A DNA stretch of 64,000 nt from Coptis chinensis. Taxonomy: Eukaryota > Streptophyta > Magnoliopsida > Ranunculales > Ranunculaceae. How positions within the stretch are numbered: position 1 is the stretch's first letter; every line of letters starts with the position of its first letter. This document shows, in pieces, positions 1 to 10,342 of the stretch. Below the pieces are notes generated by a model. It saw nothing but the letters and a program-made list of their open reading frames with translations, did not search any database and had not been told where the DNA came from. Where the stretch lies: NCBI GenBank assembly GCA_015680905.1, contig CM027381.1, positions 69,243,501-69,307,500 on the forward strand, read 5' to 3'. The translations under genes were made by a program, and so were the position numbers.

Positions 1-18
1 TTGCGACAGGTTTAAAGC

Positions 19-52
19 ACCCCCAAACTGAATGATGCTTAGTCCTCAAAGT
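19..52 (-). other. Polypurine-tract-like module at the 3' side of E1
   Basis: On the minus strand this reads TTTGAGGAC, a short spacer, then GTTTGGGGGTG. The same module precedes the E3 3' LTR directly, so it is probably the plus-strand priming site (PPT) or a copy of it. It lies downstream of acc3 in E1, so the 3' LTR of E1 should lie to the left of this window. Confidence 0.55.
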
Positions 53-105
53 ATCAATAGAAAAGAAATTACTTGAGAACCGTGAGCAAAATTAGGGTTG
101 GATTG

Positions 106-198
106 CTGGAACAGAAAGTTATTTTAACATAATATATTATACAGAATAAACAAAGAAAAACAATAGCACATGAAACACAACTATTTACAGTTAGATAT
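106..198. repeat. Left copy of 93-bp direct repeat
   Basis: Matches 2791-2883 with two mismatches (91 of 93). On the minus strand it ends in TTCTGTTCCAG, a good plant 3' splice site. It flanks the 199-2790 insertion and is far too long for an ordinary LTR-element target duplication. Confidence 0.9.
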
Positions 199-202
199 TG
201 TC

Positions 203-816
203 GTAGCGATAGTAACGAACTAAGCGAGCGTAAAAGCGTTCAAACTTAGATTGATGAAGCTAAACGCGGTAACTTTGTCAGATTTTGTTGTAGCAATAGT
301 AACAAACTAAGTGAGCGAAAAAGCATTCAAACTTAGACTGACGAAGCTAAACGCAGTAACTTCGTCAGATTTTGTCGTAAATATAATAGAACTAACTAAA
401 AGCGTTCAAACTTAGACTGACGAAGCTAAACGCGGTAACTTCGTCAGATTTTGTCGTAGCGATAGTAATGAACTAAGCAAGCGTAAAAGTGTTCCAATTT
501 AGACTGACGAAGCTAAACACGGTAATTTCGTCAGATTTTGTCATAGCGATAGTAACGAACTAAGCGAGCGTAAAAGCTTTCAAACTTAGACTAGCGAAGC
601 TAAACACGGTAACTTCGTCAGATTTTGTTGTAGCGATAATAACGAACTAAGCGAGCGGAAAAACATTCAAACTTAGACTGACGAAGCTAAAAGCGATAAC
701 TTTGTCAGATTTTGTCGTAGCGATAGTAACGAACTAAGCGAGCGTAAAATAGTTTAAACTTAGACTGATGAAGCTAAACACAGTAATTTCGTCAGATTTT
801 GTCATAGCGATAATAA
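203..816. repeat. 87-bp tandem minisatellite, about seven copies
   Basis: Copies of the anchor GTAGCGATAGTAA start at 203, 290, 377, 456, 543, 630, 717 and 804, giving spacings of 87, 87, 79, 87, 87, 87 and 87. Each unit contains CTGACGAAG and, after 13 bases, its reverse complement CTTCGTCAG (some copies carry one or two changes), so each unit can form a hairpin with a 9-bp stem. Confidence 0.93.
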
Positions 817-1653
817 TGTTATGATGGAAACAAAATTATACCATTAGAACTTAAGTGAAAGAAAAACTTTATTGATCACCAAATCTTGAAAAGTACAAAG
901 ATAATAACAGAAAATAAACTATTGAACTGGAAACAGACTAACAAATTTTTTTTCGGTTTTTTGTTCAACTTGTCTATGTTGTCCGCTCACATAGTAAAAT
1001 AATTTGTTACGCCGAGCAAGAAACGAACATTGCCGGGGCCGTCAGAAATAAACCAACAATGTCAAGGCCCCATTTTGCAGATGACCAAGGTTTATGGATT
1101 GGATGACGCTTCATCGTGGGAAGTTTGACCCATATCACATATCATGTTTTGGACAAGGCATACACTTCTCGGACAAACGCTTAACATCCTTTGGCATGTA
1201 TGGTCACCAATACCATTGGGTCATTGCTATGTGAGCGAGACTTCGCCCCCGGGAGTGGTATTCACATAGTCCTGAATGAATTTCTTTGAGGCCTAGTAAA
1301 TCGTCCGTTCTGCCCAAACAACGAAGGGTAGGATTGAGACTTGTGCCGCTGTGATAGAGTTTTTGGTCATCAGGAATTTCGGAGCATCGTCAGCTGCATG
1401 ATCGTCGTCGATAGATACCGAGATATTATCAGTGTCAAGCTCGTTGGAATCATCTGACAGCATAAATGGTTAATCTAGTGTTGGCATGACAGCGACGACT
1501 TGATATTCCACCGATAACACGGATATTGTACAATATTGATATATGTAAAATTTCATGCAATTCGTTGAACTAAGTTCAAAGAAACGTCCATTTTATCATT
1601 GCGAGCCGCATATTATCATTCAAAGTGGCTAGCGACTAACTTAGAATTATTAA

Positions 1654-1851
1654 TCATAACTTAGTCGCCCCCAGCAGAAGAGTTGTGTGTATATCACAAA
1701 TGATAGTTTCGTACTCGGCCACATTATTTGAAACATCAAAACCCAAACGAAGAGACCTTACAATTATGTCTTCATTCAGCTTCCAGATGACAAAACCAAG
1801 ACCAGAGCCAGACTTATTATGCGAACCTTCGGTGTAAAGCCAGCAATCAGT
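1654..1851 (-). pseudogene. pol: RNase H-like fragment of a Ty3/gypsy polyprotein
   Basis: A 66-codon reading frame shows the RNase H core: YTEGS (usually YTDGS, so the first catalytic Asp is changed), a Gly/Ser-rich strand, SLRLGFDVSNNVAEYET (the NNxAEYEA motif with the catalytic Glu) and LLLGATKL. NNxAEYEA is typical of the additional archaeal-type RNase H of Tat-lineage elements as well as of ordinary retroelement RNase H. It is an isolated fragment with no reverse transcriptase or integrase beside it. It belongs to the 199-2790 insertion, not to E1. Confidence 0.6.
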
Positions 1852-2790
1852 TGAAATATTCGATAAGTATTGTTAGTCATCGCCCCCAGGAGGTAAAGAC
1901 AATTAGGTATCGACAGTTTTCTTATCGAGTAATGCGTTCGACATAGAAATATCATCAATAAGAAAATCAACCATTAACGAAACCAAAGTTTGTCTTTTTT
2001 TAACTGTACACTCGTACACTTTTGAAGAAGTGTTTCTCGAGACATATGACTGACATTATCCGCAACAGATGACGAAGAATCGTCAGAGGCAATAACTTCG
2101 TGTCGAATAATTTGGTGCATTGGTGGAACGGTAGCCGGGTCGCATGCAATCGGGTGTTGAAAAGGAATAAGAGGGAGTAGTCCGATACCGCCTATTCGCG
2201 ATGATCGTCAGTAAGTGCATCAAGAACTTAGGCTCGTCGAGTATTCGTCATAACTTTTGTAGAATGTGATCGACGGTTTTGAATAAGAACCGCAGATGGC
2301 GCCAATTATGTTTCGACCAAATATGATCAAAACACTAGGTGGTGATGAAAGAAATGAATAACGTAGAAAAGTAGTAAGAAAAGTGATGGTGATTGAGTGA
2401 ATGATGAGACTGTACCTTTCGGTTGCTTACGTACCCAAATTATCGATGGGATCAAGTCTCAAGAACGTAGTTCTGTATGAAAAATAGTTTGGTATTTAAA
2501 TAAGTAGAGTAGAGATTCCTTGTAGCTCACGTATCCTTGTAGCTTAAGTAATTATAATTGAACATGACTCTTAATTGATGATTATATCTTTGATAAGAAA
2601 CGAATCTAGACATAAATTGATGTACGTAAGTGGCAAGCCATGTGGCTAAGGTTCAGCCTTAGACACATGAGTTAATGAGCATGTACATTGATCTATGGTA
2701 TTGCAAATTGGGCTTTAGCCCTGTCGATTAAACAAATAAAGTGGAGACTCCTACCAATTGACGTTTTCCACATAGGTGGGGGTCGAAACA

Positions 2791-2883
2791 CTGGAACAGA
2801 AAGTTATTTTAACATAATATATTATACATAATAAACAAAGAAAAACAATAGCACACGAAACACAACTATTTACAGTTAGATAT
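2791..2883. repeat. Right copy of 93-bp direct repeat
   Basis: Partner of 106-198. It directly follows the acc3 stop codon on the minus strand and ends at a TTCCAG splice-acceptor-like site, which is also the junction with the insertion. Confidence 0.9.
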
Positions 2884-2905
2884 ATGTACAATACCCTACT
2901 CAAAT

Positions 2906-3907
2906 TTACCATCCAGGATGTGGTGATGGCCTGACATCTTCTTTAGTGAAATGCATTTCCTTAGCATCACGCCAAAAGATAATGGTTTGCCAAATGGTGG
3001 CCCATTCTTGTTCATCGGATTCGTACAAATGTTCCAACATTTTTTCATCGTTCGGATAACAACGAACATGGCTCAAGTACCGTGCAGGACGTCTCCATTG
3101 CCTAAACCTTAATGAACGAATGATTTTGTTTGCTGGGCACATAGTATCTACCTTGACCCAGTCATGAAAAGTAGCTGAAAAATGTGGGAAATGTGTCTTT
3201 ATAATTCGGCAAGCGGTTACAGGTAGAAGTATATACTGATGCTGAACAGTGCAAGCTTTTTTCAGATTGGAGATAACACAGTTTAAGATATCAAAGAATA
3301 TATGACCTTGAGCAAGTGCATTAAATACTACACATGTAGCATCATTGGCAGTTGAAAAATGCCAATCTCCCATGATGTTCAGAAGGACAAACAACATCGC
3401 ATTCCCCACGTTCATTGTCATGCTGGCTAAGGGAATGGTGATGTCTGACCATCTGCCAAGTGCAGCTCCTTCTTCTTTAATTTCAAGACCATCACCGTAT
3501 GCTGCGCGAAAAGCAGGCCATGAAAAGGAATGAGTAGAGTTGTGAAAGATGTATGGCCATGTTGCTGCCAGCTCGTGATATGGAAGATCCAAAGTTAGGG
3601 CAAGCGTTGGCTCAGAAAAGATATGGTGTATGCCACCAACTTGGATTGTGAACCTGTCTAAGAAGAAGTCGTGAGCAGCATTGAATGCTGGTGTTTCTCT
3701 CATATTATCATAAAAGTAGGTAGCCAAACTTGGAGAATAAGTTTGGTCAGGGCGAAGAACAAGTGAAGACCACCCAATGTTAGTGATGTAATCATGAAAA
3801 TGAAGGCCATAAGCATTGGAATCCATCATAGCCTGGAAGGATTGCTCAGGAATGACTTTCGAAGCTGCCATGCTTGATGAAGATGCTACGTGTGATGAAG
3901 AAGCCAT
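2906..3907 (-). CDS. acc3 of E1: intact 333-aa retroelement accessory protein
   Basis: This is the only long accessory gene in the window without a stop or frameshift. It starts with a Ser/Ala-rich stretch (MASSSHVASSSSMAASK), then a globular region with blocks conserved in the E4 copy: PEQSF, SYFYD/TYFYD, NVGNAMLFVLLNIMGDWHFS, ANDATCVVF, DWVKVD and NKIIRS. A hydrophobic patch (AMLFVLLNIM) is too short for a clear membrane span. The organisation resembles the plant-only accessory proteins of Athila-like elements often annotated as 'putative plant transposon protein'; no enzyme motif is visible. It is the last gene of the cassette. The start is the first Met, 210 bases after a candidate splice acceptor. 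Function unknown. Confidence 0.85.
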   Translation of the reverse strand: MASSSHVASSSSMAASKVIPEQSFQAMMDSNAYGLHFHDYITNIGWSSLVLRPDQTYSPSLATYFYDNMRETPAFNAAHDFFLDRFTIQVGGIHHIFSEPTLALTLDLPYHELAATWPYIFHNSTHSFSWPAFRAAYGDGLEIKEEGAALGRWSDITIPLASMTMNVGNAMLFVLLNIMGDWHFSTANDATCVVFNALAQGHIFFDILNCVISNLKKACTVQHQYILLPVTACRIIKTHFPHFSATFHDWVKVDTMCPANKIIRSLRFRQWRRPARYLSHVRCYPNDEKMLEHLYESDEQEWATIWQTIIFWRDAKEMHFTKEDVRPSPHPGW

Positions 3908-4117
3908 GTGTGATGGAGTAGAGCGATGGGTAATGCAAAGATTCCTGACAAACTATAAATCAGTGTACGTGAGGAAACGTCCAAAATGAAGTAGGCATTG
4001 CGTATAGCAACGTGAGAGTCCTATCGGAAGGAAATCAAGTATGTCGCCCACGCTTAATGGATAAGGATATGTATGAAGAAAAGTGTCCAATAAAGTTTGA
4101 CTGGATGGATGACCCTC

Positions 4118-4204
4118 CTGTAATCAAATTTAAAATAACATGTTAAAATTTGATTATTTGATATAACAACGTGAATTATGACAATCCTAGTAGGTCTAGC
4201 TTAC
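4118..4204 (-). other. Candidate 87-nt intron between acc2 and acc3 (E1)
   Basis: Minus-strand GTAAGC opens and TTGATTACAG closes the interval. E2 has the same pair at the same place (53224-53304, 81 nt), and the following exon starts GAGGGTC in both. The interval is T-rich, as plant introns are. It could place acc3 on a spliced subgenomic RNA. Confidence 0.5.
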
Positions 4205-4279
4205 AAAAGAAGACACAAAGATAACAATAATATTAATTAAAGGAGCACACGATGAAAAACTTAATTAATAATAATAATT

Positions 4280-4710
4280 TTAACTTATTTTATTTTGGGA
4301 AAGTTGAGTTTTGTAAAAACTGAATGCAAACCACCCACACACACACACATCATTTTTTTTTTTTTGTTTTTTTTTTCTAGGAAGAAAATCATGATGATGA
4401 GGATGGTGATAGGAATGCAGATCGTGGACAACACTGTTCAGTTCATCAATTTGTTGGCTGAGGTGAAGTTGAATGACCCCTTGGTTGGCAGAGAGCGTAG
4501 TTTGATTATCTATTAGGAGAGTGTGATTTTCCAAGGACTGAGAGTGAGATTCCAAGATTGCCTCCTGTTCGACATCGTGCATTGCTTGACGTTCTTGGAA
4601 ATCTATAAGACTTTTGATGATGATTTCCTGACGTGCGTGTAGTTCCCGCATGCCTTGATGAAGAAAATGAATGCCTTCCATGGGATTAAAAATGTTTTGT
4701 ATGACATTTT
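4280..4710 (-). pseudogene. acc2 of E1, C-terminal part
   Basis: Encodes the acc2 tail starting MEGIHFLHQGMRELHARQE, followed by a helical, Gln/His/Glu-rich stretch (LSQQIDELNSVV, probably coiled coil) and a His-rich end (SYHHPHHHDF). It aligns codon for codon with E2 52815-53107. The N-terminal part lies at 8735-9532, beyond solo LTR A. A (GT)n and poly-T tract near 4330-4377 sits just after the natural end. Confidence 0.85.
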
Positions 4711-5209
4711 TGTAAGACCCCTATTTTATTTTTACATTATTTTCGTAACAATATTGAGTATATTTCTGTATTTGATTTTATTTTTTCTGGTCAACGTGCT
4801 AGTATGTGGGTTTGACTTTTGATAGAAAGAAAAAAGAAGGAATACCAAATAGTAATTTCGAATAATGTTACTATAGGAAACTAGTATTTGAATTTTGAAT
4901 GTTGGGTATATATTATTCTTAATATTCGGAAAGTTTTACATAAAAAGGAAACAAGATATTAACATAAGGAACTTAATAGATATAGTACTTTTAATAGAAA
5001 ATAAGATTTCCATAGTTAGGAATAAGGATATTTAGTAAAATTGGAAGTTAAGCAAAATATATGGTGTCTCCGGAGAAAGTAGGTTTTTCTCAAAAACACA
5101 AACAGCACACTCAAGAAAAAAACGAAGAAGAACGGCGGATTTTGCGAGCTAGCTGGAATTGGTTCTCGCGTAGTTTTCTTCGATATTTCTTTCTCACGAT
5201 AACAGAGAG

Positions 5210-5215
5210 GTGAGT
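5210..5215 (+). other. Splice donor GTGAGT in solo LTR A
   Basis: GAGAG|GTGAGTAG. The same GTGAGTAG follows the leader in LTR B (47531) and LTR C (60827, minus). Confidence 0.5.
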
Positions 5216-5679
5216 AGTTTAGTTTTCATTTCTCATCTATACACAGAGATAACTTTACTGTAGTACCATGTTTCCGTTCACTTTCTGCTAATTTCTCTTC
5301 ATCAATTATTCTTCTCATTAGTGTTTAAAACTTGTTAGATTGTAGGACTGTCGAAACTCTTAGGTGGTTGTTAATGGAGGCGCGAGCCTCAAACCTCCTC
5401 CTCTGTCCTGTAAATGTTTGAATGGTAATACTGTGATACTGTGGTGGTGTTGTTATTGTATTTTTTTGTATTTTTTTGAACTGCTATTTTGTATTGTGGG
5501 TTGGTTGATTTATGAAGGGTGGTAGTGGGGAGTTTGAGGGTGGTTGAAAGCTTCAAGGAAACATTAATGGCGGTCGGATCCATGATTGGAGAGTTGTTTT
5601 CGAAACTGAGAATTTGGGGTTTCTTAGTGAAGTAAAGTTGTGGGGTTTTTCACCCTAACCAATTTCGGTTGGTTAGTTT

Positions 5680-6942
5680 TGTAGGAACCGTTATTTCAGA
5701 ACGAATATTTCTACAATCTCCGAGAACCCACGCGTAGCGGAATTAATGGGGTCTCACGATTTTGGATTAGAGAACATACCTTTTAGATCCGGTTTTGATA
5801 TAATCTCTGAGAATCAAAGATTTATCAAATCCGAAATCAACCCCTTGATCTTCTGTTGTATTTCTTTAGAACAGATTGGACGTTATATGGGCAACGATAT
5901 ACCAATCCCCTTCTTTCTCACAAAGCTAAATCCAATTTTGGATCTATCTTTCCTTGCCTCTTTTTCTAATACAGTGAATAGTGAATTTCGGCCAGAGAGA
6001 GAGTATTCTATTTATAGGCTACAACAGGGACTATGAGGAGAAATTAGGGTTGGGCCTCCTGACGGGCTTGGGCTTCCCATGTTCTCCCAGAACACACGGC
6101 CCAAGTCCGTCAACAAATGGCTTATTCCACTAAAGGCCATTGTTGCACTACCGCCCTAATCCCAAATTATGTGTCAGCGTTTATGGGCTCCATATTATAT
6201 GCTCGTTGATCTCCCCGTGTTTAAGATATCGAATGTCCGTTGATTAAGTCAAGTTACTGACAACTACATTAATCAACTTCTTATGTCCTTGAGTAGTACC
6301 ACTCAACCTCATTGTCATGTCGGAATAAATCCACCTGCAGGGTTTACATGACAATCTTTTTGAGCTCCTCAAGGGGACATCATCAACCCGACTTCCTGTG
6401 GGTCACAAATTCCTTCTATAATCAACAACACACCTTACATACAATGTCATTACCCAATCCATCAAGTTTGTTGATTCACAAATGAATCTCACTCATTGAT
6501 GATTTAAAGCAATGTGCAATGCATGTAAGTGCCTGTTATTATATCCGGATTAAGAGGACAAACATCCATAATAACAGAGGCGTTTGTTCTCTTATATAGT
6601 AAGTATAAGGAGAAACAACCTCACTTGGTCCTGTTCAATACACACAAAGTGTACTAGTGTAATCCTATAGTCAAGATAGACTAATACCATATTATACTAC
6701 AACCATACCAATGGTTTGTCAAAATCCATCTAGGTTGTGAACGATTACTTATACTTATAAGGTACTAATGATATGATCTTCTGTGTGTTTATACCATATC
6801 ATCTACAGCATAAAGTATTAGACACATGCATATAACTAATAACATATATAATATACATAACATTTGCCCATATGATTCTCATTCAAAATATAAAGAATTA
6901 GAGTTAATACAAAAGTAATGCTTTTAATATATAACCCTATCA
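5680..6942 (-). mobile_element. Nested solo LTR, 1263 bp, probably Ty1/copia-type
   Basis: Plus-strand ends are TGTAGGAACC and CCCTATCA, giving TG...CA. Flanks 5675-5679 and 6943-6947 are both AGTTT, a perfect 5-bp target duplication. The minus strand carries a TATA box (CCTATAAATA near 6010-6019) followed by a leader-like U5, so its transcription sense is minus. No internal genes are present. Assignment to copia rests on general appearance only. Confidence 0.82.
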
Positions 6943-8062
6943 AGTTTTGGGTAGTGTGTGAAGGTTTGGGGTGGCTGGAAATCAAGCTGCTGGTGTTGGG
7001 AGGGAGATGACCGTGAGAGAGATCCAGTGCTCCCGGTCGGTGGTTAAGAGATATTAGATCTGTTGGTGACTAGTTGGGCTTGGGTCGAATTTATCTTTTG
7101 TTTTGGGCCAATTTAAAATGTTTATGTGGGCTGGTCCCTAGAATTTAAGTGGATCACATAGGCCGGGTTAAATAAAGTTTAAGGTCTGTTTCGGTTAGAT
7201 AATTTCAAGTTAGGCCAAATTAGTTTGTAGGCCGGGTTAAGTCTTAAGTTATTGAACCGGGTCAGTTTAGCCCAGTCGGTTAGGACCAAAGTTTTTATGG
7301 GTTTGGGTGAGGACCGGTTGGGATGACCACTGGTTAGGACTGTTGACTATTGGGTCTGACTGTTGACCCATTGACTGTTGACTTTTTTCCAAAATGTTAT
7401 AGATTGAATTTTTTATGGACCAATCCGATGATAGGATGTTGGTGACACTTCTATAAACTTGCTTGTCAGTATCTAATATAGATTTGACGTTGATCTTGTG
7501 TGAATTTTGACACGTGAAAAGAGGGAAAATTTTCAGAGACAGACATGAATTTGAATAAATTACGTAACGAAAATCCTGGAACCTAGCTACCATAACTTAT
7601 GAGATTTGGCCCTTGTGATGGGCGTATGTGATATGATTAGCCCTTGTATAGGGTGTATATATGAGATGTTGATTGCCCATGAATAGGGCAATCATAGCCG
7701 AATAGTGGCTTGATTTTCTCATTCGCAAAATTAGAACGAGATGAGCCATATTTTGTGCCGAATAGTGGTAGTATCCACATAATGACGTTCGTGTGAGGGT
7801 TACCTGGTATGCGATATCATACTTAGGGTAACTACGCACGGAGTGGTACATTATGTGAGGGGAGGCATGTGGATGTACATGTTCGGTGTTGGGTAGCGAT
7901 TGTGGCAGCCAGGAAAACTAGGTAAAATATAGAGACGGCGTGTTATTAGGGACACTTGATAAATGTTACTGATATGACACTTTCCTCCGGTGTGGTTATT
8001 GATTTAAGACTTTCAAGTTAAGTTCCATTTTATGATATGATTATTACAAATTGCTTTGCAGG

Positions 8063-8126
8063 AGAGTGGGTTAAACTAATTATTCTTGCAGAGAGGACCC
8101 ACTTTGCGATAGAGCATGCATAAAGG
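8063..8126 (+). other. Candidate 64-nt exon inside solo LTR A
   Basis: Preceded by TTGCTTTGCAG and followed by GTAAGTACT. LTR C has an equally long segment between TTTCGCAG and GTAAGTATGG at 58189-58252 (minus), about three quarters identical. LTR B lacks it through a deletion. Confidence 0.55.
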
Positions 8127-8734
8127 TAAGTACTAGGATACCATACGTTTTATTTACTCTTAGTTAGAAGCTAAAGTGCCTTTATGAAGGAACTGACTAC
8201 CTTAAGCTAAGGCGCCTCGGTGGAGGAACTACCTACCATATAAAGAATGAAATATTATGTATATCTAAATTGTTTTTCTAAGGCTACTCATACCAGCATT
8301 ATTTATAATGCTGACCCGATTTGCATATTTGCTAATTGGGTGTGTTCTTATATGAACATAGTCGATCAGCCTGGACAGGGTTAGCTGATGTTCTAGAAGG
8401 TGGCGTGATGCTCGTGATTGATGTTAACGTTTATTTTAAATAAGATGTCGTTTCATTTTTCCTTAGAGATGTAGTGAAATTTGTTAGGGACATATGTTTT
8501 AATTTATTTTCTGAATTCTTAAGTGAAGAAGTTTGTAACTTAATTTTGATCACAAGTTTTCATAATGATGAGTTATTGTTAACAATATTTTATTATTTAG
8601 ATTTTTCCGCATGTGTTATTATTTTCTTAAGGGTTATGTAATAGATTGGGTTTTGAGGTTGTTGTCACATCTCGGATATCGAGGAGTCGGATATTATTTA
8701 TATTATCTGTATTATCGAAATTCGGGGTGTGACA

Positions 8735-9532
8735 GCTTTCATAAAAGAAATGTTCAAAGTTTGAGCTTTGGCCATCTTGTTCCTCTGCCAGAGTATCTGG
8801 AGTCCAAAAACCAGGGGCGCAGTCTGTGTGAAGTACAGTAATGGCTACTCTATGAAGAGGTATTTATGGAGAAACTACTGGATAACCCCAACGCATCATA
8901 ATTTTCGTGATTAAAGCAGGCAGAGGTGCTAACCTTTTTTTAGGTCTGGTGATCGTGTTCTAGAGGTGTTGGATTATGCAAAAATCATCCCTTTGATTAT
9001 GCATAACCTAAAGTAGGTGGAGTTGAGGCTTTGTCACTTCAGATTGTTGTGATGTACCTACCACATTGTTTCCCAACCAGTGGAGCACAGCTCGTTGATT
9101 CTGTTTCAAAGAGCATTGAAGAACAACGTGATGTCTATTTCCGACTTCGCCACGAGATACGGTTTCCCGTAGTAAATTTTTGACTGAATCAAATGTTGAC
9201 TCTGGAAGATGGAACTCCGGGTTAATCACTGGAATTTGAAGTATGTCGGAGATAATTTCCTTAGTCAATTCAAATATTTGTCCATAGGCATGGAAATAGA
9301 ATTTGCCATTTTCAGGTCCGCTAAATTAGTAGAACATCAAAACCAAATCTCTAAAATAAGTAGCTTCTGAATGATATAGAAGAGGTATCCATCCTTGACG
9401 TACAATTTCTGTGTCAAAATAAGGAGAAAACCGGCCGTCATAAAAAAAAATCAGGTAGTTTTTCTCAGGCACTATCTTTCTTGATTGATCCATTTGAAAG
9501 TGTAAGTGAGGGAAGGATAATGAAGAATTCAT
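8735..9532 (-). pseudogene. acc2 of E1, N-terminal part
   Basis: Begins MNSSLSFPHLHFQM and then shows the acc2 core: YDGRFSPYFDTEIVRQGW, LTKEIISDILQIP, SRGEVGNRHHVVLQ, WLGNNVVGTSQQSEV and KPQLHLL. About 90% identical in DNA to E2 52053-52550. Stops and frameshifts occur near 9325 and 9005, and LTR A cuts the gene at 8735. The shared blocks FSPYFD.EI, QRAVLHWLGNNV and LHLLW show it is a paralogue of acc1. Met-14 (about 9493) may be the true start, because E2 lacks the first Met. Confidence 0.85.
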
Positions 9533-9557
9533 GAAATGAAATGGCTGAAAAGAAGAG

Positions 9558-9565
9558 ATTTATAG
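9558..9565 (-). promoter_or_regulatory. TATA box upstream of acc2 (E1)
   Basis: Minus-strand GGCTATAAATCTCTTC, identical over these 16 bases to E2 51957-51972. It lies 26 nt before the first Met and about 65 nt before Met-14. Confidence 0.5.
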
Positions 9566-10142
9566 CCAATATATGAGTCTATACGAATCAAGAAACCAAG
9601 TGCAGTTGGATCCAGAATTAATATGTGAAAACACAAGTGAACCATGTGGTGTTGGTACACATAATTATGTAACAGCAACTATGGGTATCCATAGTATGTC
9701 TTTTCATGTCAGATTTCCAAAAACAATTAAGGAGGTATTAAAATGATAGAAAATACGGAGGAAGGTTTCACAGGGCAGTTAGACCTACACGTAATTTCTG
9801 AATTGATGATCATACCTCAATAATGGAAGATGGATAGAATAATCGAGCTGCGTGCGCGACAATTGTTTAGGTGTACCGTATAGCGTGCACGATCTTTTAT
9901 GAACACAATGAGTTGAGATTGAATTATTTTTGTGAGTTATTGATTTTGCTTCTTTGTTATGGATTTGATAATTTTTTTTTTTATGTTTATGATAAAGTAA
10001 AAATACAATTAATACACACAAATATTAAATAGGGGACTTCTCCATTTAATACATAACCCGTACAAATATTTTGAGAATTATTTAACACACTATAGTTATA
10101 TACAAAGCGACAAAGGGAAAGAGAGATGTAGGTTACATAGAT
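9566..10142 (-). other. Non-coding spacer between mTM and acc2 (E1)
   Basis: Alignable to E2 51402-51958 (about 85% near mTM). Probably 3' UTR of mTM and upstream region of acc2. No supportable reading frame. Confidence 0.6.
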
Positions 10143-10262
10143 TTAGATATTCTGAAGGATGTTATGCATGATTAACAGTATCACCACGATAAATACTGTT
10201 ATCAGGATGACTATGAATGCCCCATCATGTTGCTCTTTGTTGAATTTCTCGATCGGATCTAT
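10143..10262 (-). CDS. mTM of E1: 39-codon single-pass membrane miniprotein, start codon decayed
   Basis: The frame runs from ATA (where E2 has ATG) through 38 open codons to TAA. It has a charged N-terminus (DPIEKFNKEQ), a stretch of about 18 hydrophobic residues (AFIVILITVFIVVILLIM) and the tail MHNILQNI. It aligns with E2 51282-51401 without any indel: 20 of 39 residues are identical, and every change inside the hydrophobic segment keeps a hydrophobic or small residue. No known family recognised. It lies between acc1 and acc2 behind its own TATA box (10343-10350). The ATG to ATA change probably silences this copy. Confidence 0.6.
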   Translation of the reverse strand: MDPIEKFNKEQHDGAFIVILITVFIVVILLIMHNILQNI

Positions 10263-10342
10263 TACGTTGAAGAAGATGAAAATATATGAAAATTAAGTTG
10301 TGGAGAGTGAGAGAAATGGATGAGTGATGAGGAGTGTCGAAT

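Larger units (their letters stand above)
199..2790. mobile_element. Inserted non-autonomous or decayed retroelement, 2.6 kb
   Basis: The insert begins TGTCGTAG and ends CGAAACA, so it has TG...CA ends, but it is flanked by the 93-bp direct repeat instead of a 5-bp target duplication. It holds an 87-bp minisatellite (203-816), a minus-strand RNase H fragment (1654-1851) and, near 2407-2430, the sequence GGTTGCTTACGTACCC, typical of plant LTRs. No other coding sequence was recognised at 817-1653 or 1852-2790. It separates the 3' end of acc3 from the remaining 3' part of E1. Confidence 0.6.
4711..8734 (+). mobile_element. Solo LTR A, about 4 kb, Ty3/gypsy type, inserted in acc2
   Basis: Starts TGTAAGACCCC and ends GGGGTGTGACA, the ends typical of long plant Ty3/gypsy LTRs. 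The E2 acc2 gene gives the empty site near 52787; the flanking 5-mers (read on the minus strand) are AAAGC and AAAAT, a decayed target duplication. No gag, pol, PBS or internal second LTR is present, hence a solo LTR. It shares blocks with LTRs B and C: splice donor at 5210, a 64-nt candidate exon (8063-8126), GGCGCC repeats (8159-8235) and 3' hairpins. A 1263-bp solo LTR is nested at 5680-6942. Confidence 0.8.

Noticed and set aside
203..816. Possible CRISPR array
   Set aside because: Plant DNA, head-to-tail 87-bp units without unique spacers; it is a minisatellite.
5746..6036. 96-codon open frame on the plus strand
   Set aside because: Lies antisense within the nested copia-type solo LTR; no family features.
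4711..8734. Complete LTR element with its own LTRs at each end
   Set aside because: The first and last parts are not repeats of each other, and LTR C has a perfect target duplication around the whole unit, so solo LTR fits better.
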